Positions 36,635 through 48,561 of a stretch of DNA of 64,000 bases are shown one piece after another. The notes under the pieces were generated by a model that had not been told where the DNA came from, made no database searches, and saw only the letters and a list, made by a program, of their open reading frames with translations. The translations under genes and the position numbers were made by a program. The DNA comes from Anaeramoeba flamelloides. Lineage: Eukaryota; Metamonada; Anaeramoebidae. The stretch is from the NCBI GenBank assembly GCA_027625915.1, contig JANTQA010000057.1, positions 11,532,001-11,596,000 of the forward strand, written 5' to 3'. The first letter of the stretch is position 1. Each line of letters starts with the position of its first letter.

Positions 36635-36905
36635 CTTGTGTAGAACAACCAAGCACAGGGAAATTGTGCTGCTTCATAAATTTAAATGCTATCTCGAAGT
36701 TCTCTCTTTTTTGAATCCCAAAACGAGGTTTCTTATTGAACCTGCCAACAGAGTCCCCTGTCAAGATTTCTAACAAGTTTAAAATTAAGATACCATCCGA
36801 GAGATCTTGGTTAAAATTTGTGATCTTTAAGTTACGCTTTTGGAGAGAATAGTTCATCCACATCATGTACTTTTTTGTTTGATAATCATCCCAATCAGTG
36901 TTCAT
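36635..36905 (-). CDS. Calponin-homology domain, orphan first exon
   Basis: Ninety codons from Met to a GTAACA donor (GT at 36634-36633). The product covers roughly the first three quarters of a type-1 CH domain: DWDDYQTKKYMMWMNYSLQK, LKITNFNQDLSDGILILNLL, EILTGDSVGRF, and NFEIAFKFMKQHNFPVLGCS, after which the usual DIVDGN.K..L segment should follow. CH domains at an N-terminus normally come in pairs and bind actin (alpha-actinin, filamin, fimbrin). I could not find the next exon in the minus strand below 36633. The gene may continue across a long intron like those elsewhere in this window, or this may be a truncated gene copy. The exon itself is intact and well conserved. Confidence 0.75.
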
Positions 36906-37294
36906 TCTTTTTATTTTAAAAAAATAAGTCGGATTTTTTTCTTATTTGCAAGATTAAGGATTCAATAAAAAATGATACAATTTTTTGCAACCATTTTCTT
37001 GTTTTTTTGAGACGACCATTTATTTTCCTTTGTTGTTTTTTGTTTTTGGTATATGGCGAATACTTTTTTCATTGAAATTCTTGACAATTCTCTTGTATTT
37101 TCTGTTTTATTTATTAAATAACTTTTTTGTAAAAAGAATTGGTTAATGAGTTACAACACTCTTAATATTTTTCGAAATAGAAATTAAGTAAGAGAGGGAT
37201 TGGTCTAAATACCAAAATTTGTCAGAAAAAGATAAAAAAGTTTTATCTCCAACATTTTTACTTCCAAAATAATCAAAAGAAATCTCAATTTATA

Positions 37295-39177
37295 CTTTAA
37301 GGGGTTCGTAACTCTTATTTGTTTTTTTTCGCAAATGCAATAGAGTAATCATTTACACAAGTATACAATTAAACCCGATACACAAATTTATTTATCAACT
37401 GTAGAGAGATTTGAGTTATCATTTTTAAATGAATTCATTTTTCCAAGTAAATTTTCAGTCAAAGGATCTAATCCATTTTTTTTTGATCAATTTAGAAAAA
37501 GAGAAAATTGTAAAAAAATTTATTTTGAAGATTTCTCACTTTTAATAATTTATGAGAGTTTATATAAACAAATAACCTTGAACCATTTCATATTATTTTA
37601 AAAATACAATAAAAATAAAACAAATATTGCGTCATTGAAGATCTAAATAGATTGAACATTTATTTGATTCACAAATATTCTATTAAATTTCTTGAAATAT
37701 AAGAGATTAGGAAATATTCTATTTCAAAGTATTTAGAGTATAAACAAGGAATTATTAGTCTTATTTAAATCAGTTGATGATGATAACTCTCTCTCTTTTT
37801 TTTTTTCGAATTATTAATTGGAATTATTTTTATTTGTTTGAAAATCTTTAAAAAATTGAGAAATAAAAATAAGTCTATTGATAAATTTAAACTTTGGGTT
37901 GTTAATAACTAACTGAAAACATTAAGATTGGGTTATTAATTATCGAATAATAATCATCAAATTAAAAATTATTTCTTTCTATTATAAGTTGAATTTTCTA
38001 GGTTTTATAATGTATTTTGGAGAATTTTAATTTGATTATTTGAATTTTTTTTCTCAGTATTTTTTATGTTTACTAAAAAGAAAAAATTAATTTGGACTGT
38101 TCTTTGAATCAAAAAATTATATTTTTTACAAGTTTAAAATAATGATTGTAATTTTTATGAAATTAAGTAGATTTTTTATATTGAGTTTCTTAGAACTTGC
38201 CGGTTTTATTTTTAAAGTGTATTTTGTTATATCCCGTTGAAAATAATAAGATTTTTTCTTCTTTCAAAGAAAATAAAATTGTTTTTGAAATTAAATAGAT
38301 TTTTTTATAGATTTTCCAAACTTTGTGGTTTTAATTTTTAATCTCTATTTCTTTTGTAAGATTCTTTCATAGATAAGAAAATTTCTTTCTTCTTTTAAAT
38401 AAAATAATTTTTTTCTGTCAGAATAATTCAGGAAATAAACCCCAATTCAAAATTTTTAACTCACCAAAATTCGATTTGTGAAAAAAAAAACTTATTTAAC
38501 CACTTCTCGAAGATTTACCAAATTAGAACCATTCACCAATTGAAATGTTAACACCTTTTTATAAAATAAAATACTCACAAAACAATAAATAAATAATTAT
38601 CAATACAAATAAATCATGGGTGTGTTAAAAATTTTGGAGAGAGCAAAACAAAAAAATACATTAGTAAATTTGTTTAAATTCTATTAGGAATTTTGATCGA
38701 TCAAAGGTTAGATACTACCAACTAATTTTATTTGAGTTATTCTATTTGGAACAAATCAAGTTTAACATAATATAAACCTTTTAGAAAAATTTTGATCCAA
38801 GGAAGCAAATTACGTAATTCAAACAATGAAATGAAAACAAAAACTAAAAGATGAAAAAATGATTATCATATTTTACAAAAATCAAAATTATCTCAAATTT
38901 CAATGAAATTGTATTATTGTGATTGTTTGGAACGTTTTAGCTGTGTGGAAAATTTTGAATTTTAGTTTATGTTGGATTTTGAACTTATCAAAAATAAAAA
39001 AAATGTATCAAACTTTTAAAAACTATTATTAATTTCTGAAAATTGCTCTTAAGTGTAAGTTTTATTTGGTAATCATATTTTAACTTTATTTTTCAATTCC
39101 ATAATGCAGTAATTTTTTTTTTCGAATTTACTATTAAATTTATACAAAGATTTTTTTCGTTTCCTAACCCCTAAAAG
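37295..39177 (+). mobile_element. Element C1, TIR element interrupted by a family-A element
   Basis: The left end is CTTTAAGGGGTTCGTAACTC and the right end reads, in reverse complement, TTTTAGGGGTTAGGAAACG. The body aligns with C2 and C3 (for example AATAGAGTANTCATTTACA, GGGTTATTAATTAT, TTATATTTTTTACAAGTT). The segment 38437-38968 is a family-A insertion, since C3 reads straight through the same point (ATAATTCAG.AAT..TTGGATTTTGAAC). No coding capacity is seen. Confidence 0.75.
38437..38968 (+). mobile_element. Family A element, copy 2, nested in C1
   Basis: It is the reverse complement of 11229-11762 over its full length. It has ends AAACCCCAATTCAAAATTTT and AAAATTTTGAATTTTAGTTT. Both borders fall inside continuous family-C sequence. 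Confidence 0.8.
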
Positions 39178-39952
39178 AAGATCAACTAATTGTAATGAGT
39201 AAAATTGATTTTTAAACTGTTTGTGAAGCTGTTGTGTTTATTTTTAAAGTTTTTAGACTCTTTGACCGTTTATAATTATTGTTATTATTACGAAATAAAC
39301 CCACAAATTCTACTCTTAAATGTTATCACAAATTCAAAAATAATTAGGGTATTGCTGAATTGAAAAATGATTTAAAAATCTTATTTATACCAAATCAAAC
39401 TTTCTATTAAAGCTATTTTCTAGAATTTTTTATTGTTTTTAAAAGTTTATTATATTTTTTTCAGCTTTTAAAAAGTCTAGAATTCAACTATTTTCTCATA
39501 CTTTCCAAATAAAAACCATAAAATTACAAAAAAAACTCATAAATTCAATCATTGAATCAATTGAAAAGATTATCAAATAGTTCGAAACCCCATTTCCCAT
39601 TTTATGGATATAATTCTAAGATATATTAATCAATACAATAATTCCAACAGTTAATAGTTATTTATGTAACTTAGATATTTATCTTCCCAATTTGTAATTA
39701 TTTTCAAATTTTGTTTAAAATTTTCAATTGATCAAACAATAGGTTTTGTGTATTTTCGAAATTTTTAGGTTTTGGATTGAACAAGTTTTTCCAAAATAAT
39801 AATTTTTTCAATGAAGAAAAAAATCGCATTATTTATGTAGAAAGTACAAAAAAAAAAACCCTTTGAATAATAAAACTGAGAAGTCTTTAAATAACTTTTA
39901 CTTTTTTTCTCCCAAAAATAACTAAAAAAATTTCATAATTATAATTATAATA

Positions 39953-40148
39953 CAGTCAGTTCCACTTTTAAGGCACAAATTTTACACGAAATTTAAGGCA
40001 CAATATAATCTCAAATTAAGGCACAAAATTTGGAATTTTTTATTTTACAATTTATTTTACTAGAATCTGAATTTTGTACCTTTATTGGGGATTTTTTTTG
40101 TGCCTTAAATTTCGTTGAAAGTTTGTGCTTTAAAAGTGAAACTGACTG
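39953..40148. mobile_element. MITE H1, 196 bp, TA-flanked Tc1/mariner-like
   Basis: The terminal inverted repeats are about 50 bp: CAGTCAGTTCCACTTTTAAG...ACGAAATTTAAGGCACA, with the mirror image at the right (TGTGCCTTAAATTTCGT...CTTTTAAAAGTGAAACTGACTG-type). TA lies on both sides (39951-39952, 40149-40150). It is better preserved than H2. Confidence 0.9.
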
Positions 40149-40239
40149 TATAATTTTAGCTTTAAAGGATAAATTAGAGATAAGTGGAATAATAAACATT
40201 AAAAATAGTTGAAATCAGTATTAAGTAAATTAAATATCC

Positions 40240-40830
40240 CTAAATCACATTTCAAAAATTGTGAATAATTTGAAATAATATCTTGATAAAAAATATACCC
40301 TTCATTATTCAAGAACAAAGAATTAAATCTTATTAATAATTAACTTTGTAAATTATTCTAAACATAAAAAAAACCCGATTATAAAAATTAAAATAAATAA
40401 AAAAAAAAACTAAAAAAAAAAGTCATTAATAATTTTTGAAAAGTACATTATGAATTTTTTATTGCTAATACTTTAACAGAAAAAAAAGTTAACTAAAAGA
40501 TTTTATGCCAATTATAATTTAAATTTTGAAAGAAATTACAGAGTCTCTGATTTTTTTAAAATTGATCTTTTCTAATTTTATTTTTTTCCTCATGACCTTT
40601 TTACAGAAAAAAGTATCAAAAAAAAATAAAAACAAGATAAAAAAAAAAAAAAAAAGAATCAAAAAGAAAAAGAAAAACAAAAGAAAAAAAAAGAAAAAGT
40701 TACAAAACTTTGGCAAAATTTGATAAAATGATTTTATACTGTTTTTTTAAATTTGTAGATCAAAATATTATACAAAACAATATAAAATCTCCAATAACAT
40801 TATATAGTAAGCCAAAAGTTTAAAAAATAA
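40240..40830 (+). repeat. Family M A-rich dispersed repeat
   Basis: This aligns with 46480-47080 in order: TTAAATCT.ATT..TAATT, a run ending ACTAAAAAAAA, GAATTTTTTATT.CT, and a core of AAAGAAAAAGAAAAACAAAAG. It is followed by AAAATGATT. No coding signal is seen. Confidence 0.6.
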
Positions 40831-41713
40831 TCAATATTTTAATTTTCATTCCCATTGATTTTTTCTATGAATTATTCAGATTTGAACTTTTATTCGATTT
40901 TTACATTACAAAAAAGTACTCAAATCATGACATATTTAGAATATTTAATCTATATCCAAATTAGAGTGATCAAGAGATACAAATAAATAAATATATTTAT
41001 CTTTGAAATTTTAATAAAATTTTTTATTTTTACAAAATATTTTCAATTGATCAAAAAATAAGTTTTAGGGTTTTTGAAATTTCAATTTTTATATTGGACA
41101 GTAAGGAATAAAAAAACAATACAAAAATATGAAAAAGAATATTGAAAAGTGAAAAAAACGCAATTAATTTCAAAAAATAAACATAAAGTATTTAGGTTCT
41201 AAATATAAAGTGAACAAACATTATAAAAATCTACTTTTGTATTGGGTATGCAGAACACATTATTTTATCCAAATACTAAAATAATTTATAATAGCAAAAA
41301 AAAAACTTCTTTTTTGATTTAAAAAAGTTTATCTCGACTAAGACTCCAAAACCCAAATACATAAAAATACACCTAAGAAGACATTTTTTCAAGTAGTTTA
41401 TCATTCAAGTCAATTACTATTGCTTTGGTTTTCATAACTCTAAAAAATATTTTATAATTTTGTAAAAAATTAATACTTTGTGTTTAGTGGTTATTTACAG
41501 TAAAAGAAAAAATAAAAACCAAAAAAAAATCAATTTTTTTTTTATTTGTGGAGAAAAGATCATAAACAATTAGACAAATACGAAAGGATGAAATCTGTAA
41601 TGCATCTGAAGAATTTATTTGGTACGTACCACCTTAATTATGCCCCTAAAACAAAACCAAAAGCAAGTTTTAAATGTTCCTAACTTTTCTAATTCTACAC
41701 GAGATTTCATATA

Positions 41714-42175
41714 TTCATTCTGGAAAAAAATTGTCAAATTGGTTTTAATTGTAAAACAATAGTAGTAAATGTTCTAATTTTAAAATATTTTTTAAGGGCT
41801 TTTTTCCTTCATTTTAAAACAAAAACCAAAGTCCAAAAATTAGATTGATTATTGGAATCAAAATAGAATTCAAAACATCAAATAAAACCAAAATTTAAGC
41901 ATACTCAATTTTAACAAATTTGAGATTTAATTGTAAAAATTAGTAAAATTGAATTTTTTGGATTTTTTGATAGGCTTTTTTCATTCATGTAAAATTGTCT
42001 TTAAGATTTTAACAATAGGTATTAATCAAGTTGAGGAATTTCAGTTTCTTATCTCTTTATTTGATCAGTGGACAATAAGTAAAAAAATAATTGAAAATTT
42101 TTATTTTAACAATCATTACAATAAAACCGATTTGACAAATTTTTTTTCCATTTTACAATTTTAGTCCAGAATGGT
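41714..42175. mobile_element. MITE G2, about 460 bp
   Basis: Nearly identical partner of G1; the clearest differences cluster in about 20 bases near 41783-41805. It lies 98 bp from the stop codon of the GDP-mannose pyrophosphorylase gene. A 72-codon open frame at its right end is shared with G1 only as DNA and stops early there, so I do not call a gene. Confidence 0.85.
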
Positions 42176-42272
42176 ATTTTGCAATAATCTTAAAAGAATT
42201 GATTTTTTTTAATATAAATAAAAAGAAATTAATAACCCTTTAAAATTAACGACACACCCCCCATTAGGAGAA

Positions 42273-43469
42273 TTACAGGACAATTGTTTTTTCCCAAATA
42301 CTTTTGTTGGCTGATTTGTTAGGGCAAACAGAAACAGAATTCAAAACACAATTATCTCCTACAGTTACGTCTAACCCTAGGACTGAGTTATTTCTAATTT
42401 GTACCCAATTACCGATTTTAGATTTCCAGCCAACAACAGATCCTTCGACTAGTGTATGGTTTCCGATTGTAACATTTTCTAAAATTGTTGAATTGAAAAT
42501 CCTACAGCCTTCCCCAATTGTTACGTTTGGCCCTATAACTACATTGGGTCCCAAAATACACCCTTTACCGATTTTCACTGAATTTTCTTTTTGCGGAACG
42601 ATCACATTGCCAATAATTTTGAAATTGCTTTGCTGTTGCTGTTGCTGTTGTTGTGTTTCCTTTTCAATCATCTCGTTTTCAATAATGTATGATTTCAAAA
42701 ACTTTTGTTGTAATTTGTTGAGTGTTTCGTTTCTTTCGTCTCTGTTTGTGTTACGAAGATAATTCATATACAATTGCGCACCAAAGATATAATCTGTTGG
42801 GATACCCAAGTCGATCCAAAAGGATCCCTTTTGGAAACAAAATATGCACTGTTTGTCGACCAATTGGGGGTAAATCTCCCTTTCAAGAGAGCAGAACTTG
42901 TTCTCAGGGATCAGTTCGAGCACTTTTGAGTTGATAACAACAACACCTGTATTGATTAAATTGCCCACAAAGGTCTGTGGCTTTTCAACAAAGCGTTGCA
43001 CTCGCCCTTCCTTGTCTGGGATTATGACCCCATAACGAGAGGGGTTTTCCACTTTGAAGCCAAGAATCGTAGTAGTCGACTGCTTCTTTACATGGAAGTC
43101 AAGCAGTTCCTTCAGCGGGAACTCGCAAATGATATCGGAGTTGACAATAAAAATGGGATCGTCGCCTTTCAAATGCTTCTCGGCCAGCTTGATCGGCCCA
43201 GCAGTGCCGAGCGGGTAGTCCTCTTTTGAAACAATAACCTCAACTGTCTCGTTCTTTTGGTTGAATTGCTTGATAAACGTTTGCAAAGTTTCTCCAATAT
43301 CGCTAACAGCCAAAACAATTTTTTTGACACCTAACTTTGAAATCGCTTCCAGTTGATGCATCAGCATTGGCTTGTTCAGAAGCTCAACTAATGGCTTTGG
43401 CTTGGAGAAAGTAAGTGGCCTTAGTCTAGTTCCAAATCCTCCTGCTAAAATTAGTGCTTTTGGTGGCAT
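42273..43469 (-). CDS. GMPPB: Mannose-1-phosphate guanylyltransferase (GDP-mannose pyrophosphorylase, beta-type)
   Basis: It makes GDP-mannose from mannose-1-phosphate and GTP in the cytosol, feeding N-glycan, GPI-anchor and O-mannose synthesis. The frame is intronless and 398 residues. The nucleotidyltransferase signature opens it: LILAGGFGTRLRPLTFSKPK (residues 6-25). IFIVNSDIICEFPL, EKPQTFVGNLINTGVVV and FWIDLGIPTDYI follow in the family order. From about residue 290 a left-handed beta-helix of hexapeptide repeats appears (IGKGCILGPNVVIGPNVTIG). Between the two domains sits a run of eight Gln (about residues 272-279), which accounts for most of the extra length over the usual 360 or so. 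The C-terminus (KSIWEKTIVL) departs from the common PEIIM-like end. Start at MPPKALILAGG fits the family. Confidence 0.96.
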   Translation of the reverse strand: MPPKALILAGGFGTRLRPLTFSKPKPLVELLNKPMLMHQLEAISKLGVKKIVLAVSDIGETLQTFIKQFNQKNETVEVIVSKEDYPLGTAGPIKLAEKHLKGDDPIFIVNSDIICEFPLKELLDFHVKKQSTTTILGFKVENPSRYGVIIPDKEGRVQRFVEKPQTFVGNLINTGVVVINSKVLELIPENKFCSLEREIYPQLVDKQCIFCFQKGSFWIDLGIPTDYIFGAQLYMNYLRNTNRDERNETLNKLQQKFLKSYIIENEMIEKETQQQQQQQQSNFKIIGNVIVPQKENSVKIGKGCILGPNVVIGPNVTIGEGCRIFNSTILENVTIGNHTLVEGSVVGWKSKIGNWVQIRNNSVLGLDVTVGDNCVLNSVSVCPNKSANKSIWEKTIVL

Positions 43470-44614
43470 TTGTCTATTATATTATTAAATGCAAAAGCTT
43501 ACAAAAAAAATCTTTAAAAAATTCAAAAATTAAAAAATGAATATTGAGACCTTCAAAAAGTTATTTTGTTTCCTTTTGTTCTTTTTTGGTTAAGTTAGGG
43601 TGTTTGTTAGTTTTTGATTTAAAGATGGAAAAAAAAATTTGATATTTGACTTTAATTTTGATCGGAATTTTATTTATTCGAGATCTAAAAATCAAAACAA
43701 AAAATAATGAAAAAAGGAGACAAACAATTGTTTAGGTTTATTTCACAAAATGTCATTTTCAAATAATATAATTTTTTTTTGTGTCCCAATTTCTAATTTC
43801 TAAAAACTCTTGTTTGAAATTACACCATTCTGATGACCAAGAATGAAAATTTTTCAGATCCCTTGAAGAAAATAAAAGCTGTTGGTCCATTTTTATTCGT
43901 TTCATCTCAATTTGAGAAAATACTGGACAAAAATATTATAAAAATTATTTTAAATTTTGGTGAAATATGAAAAATTCAAGTTATTGAATCTTCAAAATCT
44001 TGGAATAAGGTAACCCTTTTTGGAAACAGAACTTATTATATTTCCTGATTTTTCAAATACTCATAATGAAGTAGCATTGGATTCGTATTTTTTTAGGTGT
44101 AAATTTTCGTAGAATCTCAATCTTACTTCCAAGAGTCTAAAAAAATTGATCTAATTTTTTTTAATATGGGATTGTACTTAAAGGGGTGTACTTTTTCAAC
44201 CCAAGTGGTCAACAAATCTGTTTTGCGATTATATGTACTGTCTGAAATCTATGTTTTATAGTCAGTACATTTGTTCGTTTTTTTTCTTGTTTTTCTTTTA
44301 CTAATTATTATAAAATAAAACCATTAAAATTTTCAGTCAGCTTTCCTAAAAAATTCATAAGACCAAGAATTCAAACAAAGCATCAAAGATCTCAATTCTA
44401 AAATGTAAATTAATAAATTAAACTGGTTGTATGGAATTAAAAAATTGAAAAGTAATCTGATTTAAAAATTACAATTATCTAAAGCTGAATGAAAATTATG
44501 TTCAATTTATTTGTCAAAAAATAGTAATATCGAATTCAGTACTTAACAGTATTTTCATTGTTAAATCAATTTTGAAAACCAAATTCTTGAGATTTTGAGA
44601 AACTTTTTTAATTA

Positions 44615-44913
44615 CTGATAAATTCCAATAAATGTTTGGAAATTGTAGTTCAATTTCCGATTTTATACTCTCATCTCTCAATTTTTAAAACAACTCAAGA
44701 GAAAGAATATTTTTGAATCACAACCAATTTTAGAAATTTTTTTGCACAATATTTAATAAAGCATTCAATTCTTTTAAATGTTAAAAAACTTTATAAAATT
44801 GGTTGTGATTCAAAAATATTCTTTCTCTTGAGTTGTTTTAAAAATTGAGAGATGAGAGTATAAAATCGGAAATTGAACTAAAATTTTTATTAAATTTATT
44901 TGAATTTATCAGT
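44615..44913. repeat. 300-bp inverted repeat with an 86-bp perfect hairpin stem
   Basis: 44647-44732 is the exact reverse complement of 44794-44879, 86 bases with no mismatch, around a 61-base loop. The arms extend outward less perfectly to ACTGATAAATTC at about 44615 and GAATTTATCAGT ending at 44913. No frame is present. Confidence 0.92.
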
Positions 44914-46479
44914 AGGAATGAGATATTTCTACATTTTATCATATTTATTCTCAAATTAATATTTTTTTGAAATTTTAAAAAATTGGTCTTTTCTTCCAAA
45001 AATAAATCGATTATTTAGGTAGCTTTTCAATTTTGAACGATCATTTACATAATTTCCTTTTTTAGCTGTGGAACTTGAAGTGCTTCATAACATACCTGCT
45101 TGTTGTTAATTATGCTTTTCTTTGATCAACAAAGGTATAGACATTCTAGAAAAAAGAAATAGGTATTAAATTTGAATTGTTGTTTGTTAAATCTATATCA
45201 ATAATTTTAGCAATTATAACAAAAAAAGCAATCAATTAAAACTGAAAATGGATTAAAAATATTAGAGAATGTGTGCATTTCTATCTCCAATTAATGATGA
45301 ATTTAAAAAACTTTAATATATTTGAATTAAAAACACAACAATCGGGGATTATTCTTTATAATTGGGCAGCACAATTTATAAAATTACCTTGTATTTTTTT
45401 AAAAAAAAATTCAAACTTTATTTAGAGTTTTTTACACGAACGATAAATTTATAAAAATTATAACCTTCAGGGGTAAAATAAACAAAAAAAAAAAAAAAAA
45501 AGAATTAGATAATTTAATTCTTATTAATGATCAATCAAAGAAAACTTCTAAAGACCTACATGTTGCGTTTATATGGAATGAAAAGTAGAAGAAAAAAAGC
45601 AGAAAATAATTAACTCCTTTTTCAAAGTTATTGGCTCATTAAAAATCAAATTTTGAAAATAATCATTTTATAAATTGAAGTAATATATTATAATAAAAAA
45701 AATTATTCTTTTAATATTCAGGTCTATACACTAGAAATATTTGTTTTTCATCTCAATATAAAATAAAAAAAGAATAAAAAAAAACTTGGACCATTTATTA
45801 TGAAATTTAGTTTATTTAAAAAAAATGCTTTTAATTAGTGGTGTTGTATCTATGTAATTGAGAATGATTTTGAAAGGATACAAGCTGCTTTAAACTTATA
45901 GAAAATATAGAAAGTAATTTAATAGAAAACATTTTCTTGATCAAATGTAAGATTTGTTGGAATTTTTAACAAGTTATTTTTTTCAAGGCAATTTATAACA
46001 CCATAATTGACTGAGAATCTGTTGATTACACTTTTGTTATTATCCTTATTGGTTTTAAAGATAGATCGATCTAAAAAACTGGACCAATCTCCCAAACATA
46101 ATACAATAAAACTTTTGTTATTCTTATTTATTCTATTTCTTACTTTTTAGTGATTTTTTACTTTTTTCTTTTTATTTTTAAAATATGTTTTTTAGTCATA
46201 CAAATATTTTTACTTTTTGAAATAACCCTGGATTAGCATAAAATTCATCAATATTATATTGTTTTTAAATTTTTATCGAATATTTTGACACGAATAATGG
46301 TATTTTTTGACAATATTAGAGATTCTACATAATCTTACGATTTTTTTAGATGATATTTTATCTGAATATCACGTTTTTCTCAAAATAATAGTGTTTTTTA
46401 CACTTTATTTTTGATTTTTGTAAAATTTAATTCTCATATCATCTAATAAGACCTCTAGTAAATAAATATTTATTCTAAA

Positions 46480-47080
46480 CAATTTTTCAAAAATTGTGAC
46501 TCCACTTAAATAATAAATTGAAAAAAAATTATCCTTTAGTATTTAAGAACAATTAATAACTAAATCTGATTGGAAATTCACTTTTAAGTCATTCTAAATA
46601 TATAAAAGCCTGATATATTAAAAATTAAAAAAACAAATAAAACCAAAAACTAAAAAAAAGTGAATCACAATTTTTGAAATGAGCATTACGGATTTTTTAT
46701 TACTCAACTTTCACCGAAAAAAAGTTGAACTACAAGATTATTTTTAGCTAATAATTAAATTCATTTTCAAAAACACTACATAGTCACAATTTTCATTGTG
46801 ATTATTGGTCTTTTCGAAGATCTCTTTTTTTTTCCACAACATCTATTTTTTTAAAAAAAAAAAAAAGAACAAGAAAAAAGAACAAGAAAAAGAAAAAGAA
46901 AAACAAAAGAAAAAAAAAAATTGAAAAAGTAAAACTAAAATTTGCAAAATTAGAAAAAATGATTCTGATCCAAAAATTTGAAAATATTTTTTTTGTTAAT
47001 AATACTGGAATAAACCCTCAAAACAAATCCCATTAACATTCTAAAGTAAGTCAAAATTTTTAAAAAATAGTTTATTGGAG
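46480..47080 (+). repeat. Family M A-rich dispersed repeat
   Basis: Same orientation and block order as the copy at 40240-40830, with the same AAGAAAAAGAAAAACAAAAG core. It then runs on to AAAATGATTCTGATCC, which is shared with the partial copy near 57.7 kb. Confidence 0.6.
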
Positions 47081-47180
47081 TTGAAAGACAATGAACACAT
47101 TTTCATAATATTTCTAAATAACCAAGAGACAATAATATTAAATAAAGAGATTATTTTCTTTTTCTTTATTTACTTGTTTC

Positions 47181-47207
47181 TATATATATATATATATATA
47201 TATATAT
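47181..47207. repeat. (TA)n microsatellite
   Basis: Uninterrupted TA units. Confidence 0.9.
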
Positions 47208-47888
47208 TTCATAGATAATACATAGAAGGTATGAAGGTTTTTTGAAATACCAACTTCAATAAGAAAGTGAATTACTCTTTATTATTATTATTATTTAACT
47301 GATGAGAACAATAATTTTATTTTAAATAGACTTCATTAAAGATTTAGATTAATTTCTAAATCTGTTAAACGTGCACCAACACATTCTTGAAAATTTATAC
47401 GTCAAAGAAGCTTAGTTTCTATTATTAAATTTTATCTTCGATAAAAAACTGTAATCTGCGTATCTGGTTATGGAAGTTTTTCATAACCAATAAAATTTAT
47501 GAAAGAAAAAAAAACAGAAGTTATTCTTTTTTTGGTCTTGTGCATTAACAAAGAAATTGATAAAAAACTTGGATTAATATAAATCTTTCAAATCTGTAAT
47601 TGTTAAAATTACATGTTCCAACAATTTAAAAAATAGGCGTGGGGAAAAAACTAATTCATTTCTGTGATTTTTTATTTTTTGAAATTTAATTTTCAACTTT
47701 ATTTATTACAAAAATAAATTTTCTCTTATACCAAGACAGAAATTAGTATTTTCATTTCGATATATTAAAAATAAAATTTTCTTGTCTTATATAAGAGTAA
47801 TTGAATTTTCTCTTTGAAAATGATAGAAGTTAAATTTTCTATTTCATAAAATAAATTTTATAATAGAAAGTCAATATAAACTATTTTT

Positions 47889-48561
47889 CAGTCAAAGGGG
47901 CCCAGTTGTAATGGGTGAAATACACGTGTTTAAAGGGTTTGCATAGATATTAGAAGAAAAATTTTATTTTGGAAATTTTTAAAATTGAAATCATTTTTAC
48001 ACATTTTTGTTTTTTTTTTTCGATTTTTTTTTAAAAACGTCAATCCTTTGTAAAAAATTTTTTATTTCAAGATCAATAGTCACTTGGTCAAAACTTGTTA
48101 TTCTAATGTCATTGAAACCATGTAAAGATTGTTGAGAAATCGTATTGATTTCTATTGGAATTAAATTTGATCTTTGATCTTGATATTTGTTTAATAAATG
48201 TGAAAAATTTTCACTTCATTTTTTATTTCCTTTTTCAAATAGAGACCACAAATACCAACAAACTTTGTATGAGGACTTAATTTCTAAAAGAAAAGTATGG
48301 AAAATGAAGTGAAAAATGTTTTATATTTATTATTCAAATACCAGTAGAAGTTCAAAACAAACATCGTTGTTTTTCTCAATAGGGCCCTAAGAATTTGAGT
48401 TTTTCAATTTTTAAGAAAAGTTATTGATTTATTAATATTCTTTCAGACATTTATCAACATTTCTTTGAGGTTTATTATTCTGTTTATTTCTTATTTGTTC
48501 TTCAAAGGTCAATTATATAAAATAATTAATATTTGAAAAAAACGTTGGGCCCCTTTGACTG
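47889..48561. mobile_element. MITE D2, 673 bp, best-preserved D copy
   Basis: The ends are a perfect 16-bp inverted repeat, CAGTCAAAGGGGCCCA and TGGGCCCCTTTGACTG. The match continues outward with ATAAACT...TTT, so the element may span about 47876-48574. Its body aligns with D1 and D3. There is no coding capacity. Confidence 0.9.

Noticed and set aside
41949-42164. A 71-residue open frame at the right end of G2
   Set aside because: It lies wholly in a MITE. In G1 the matching frame stops earlier, so similarity is explained by the repeat.
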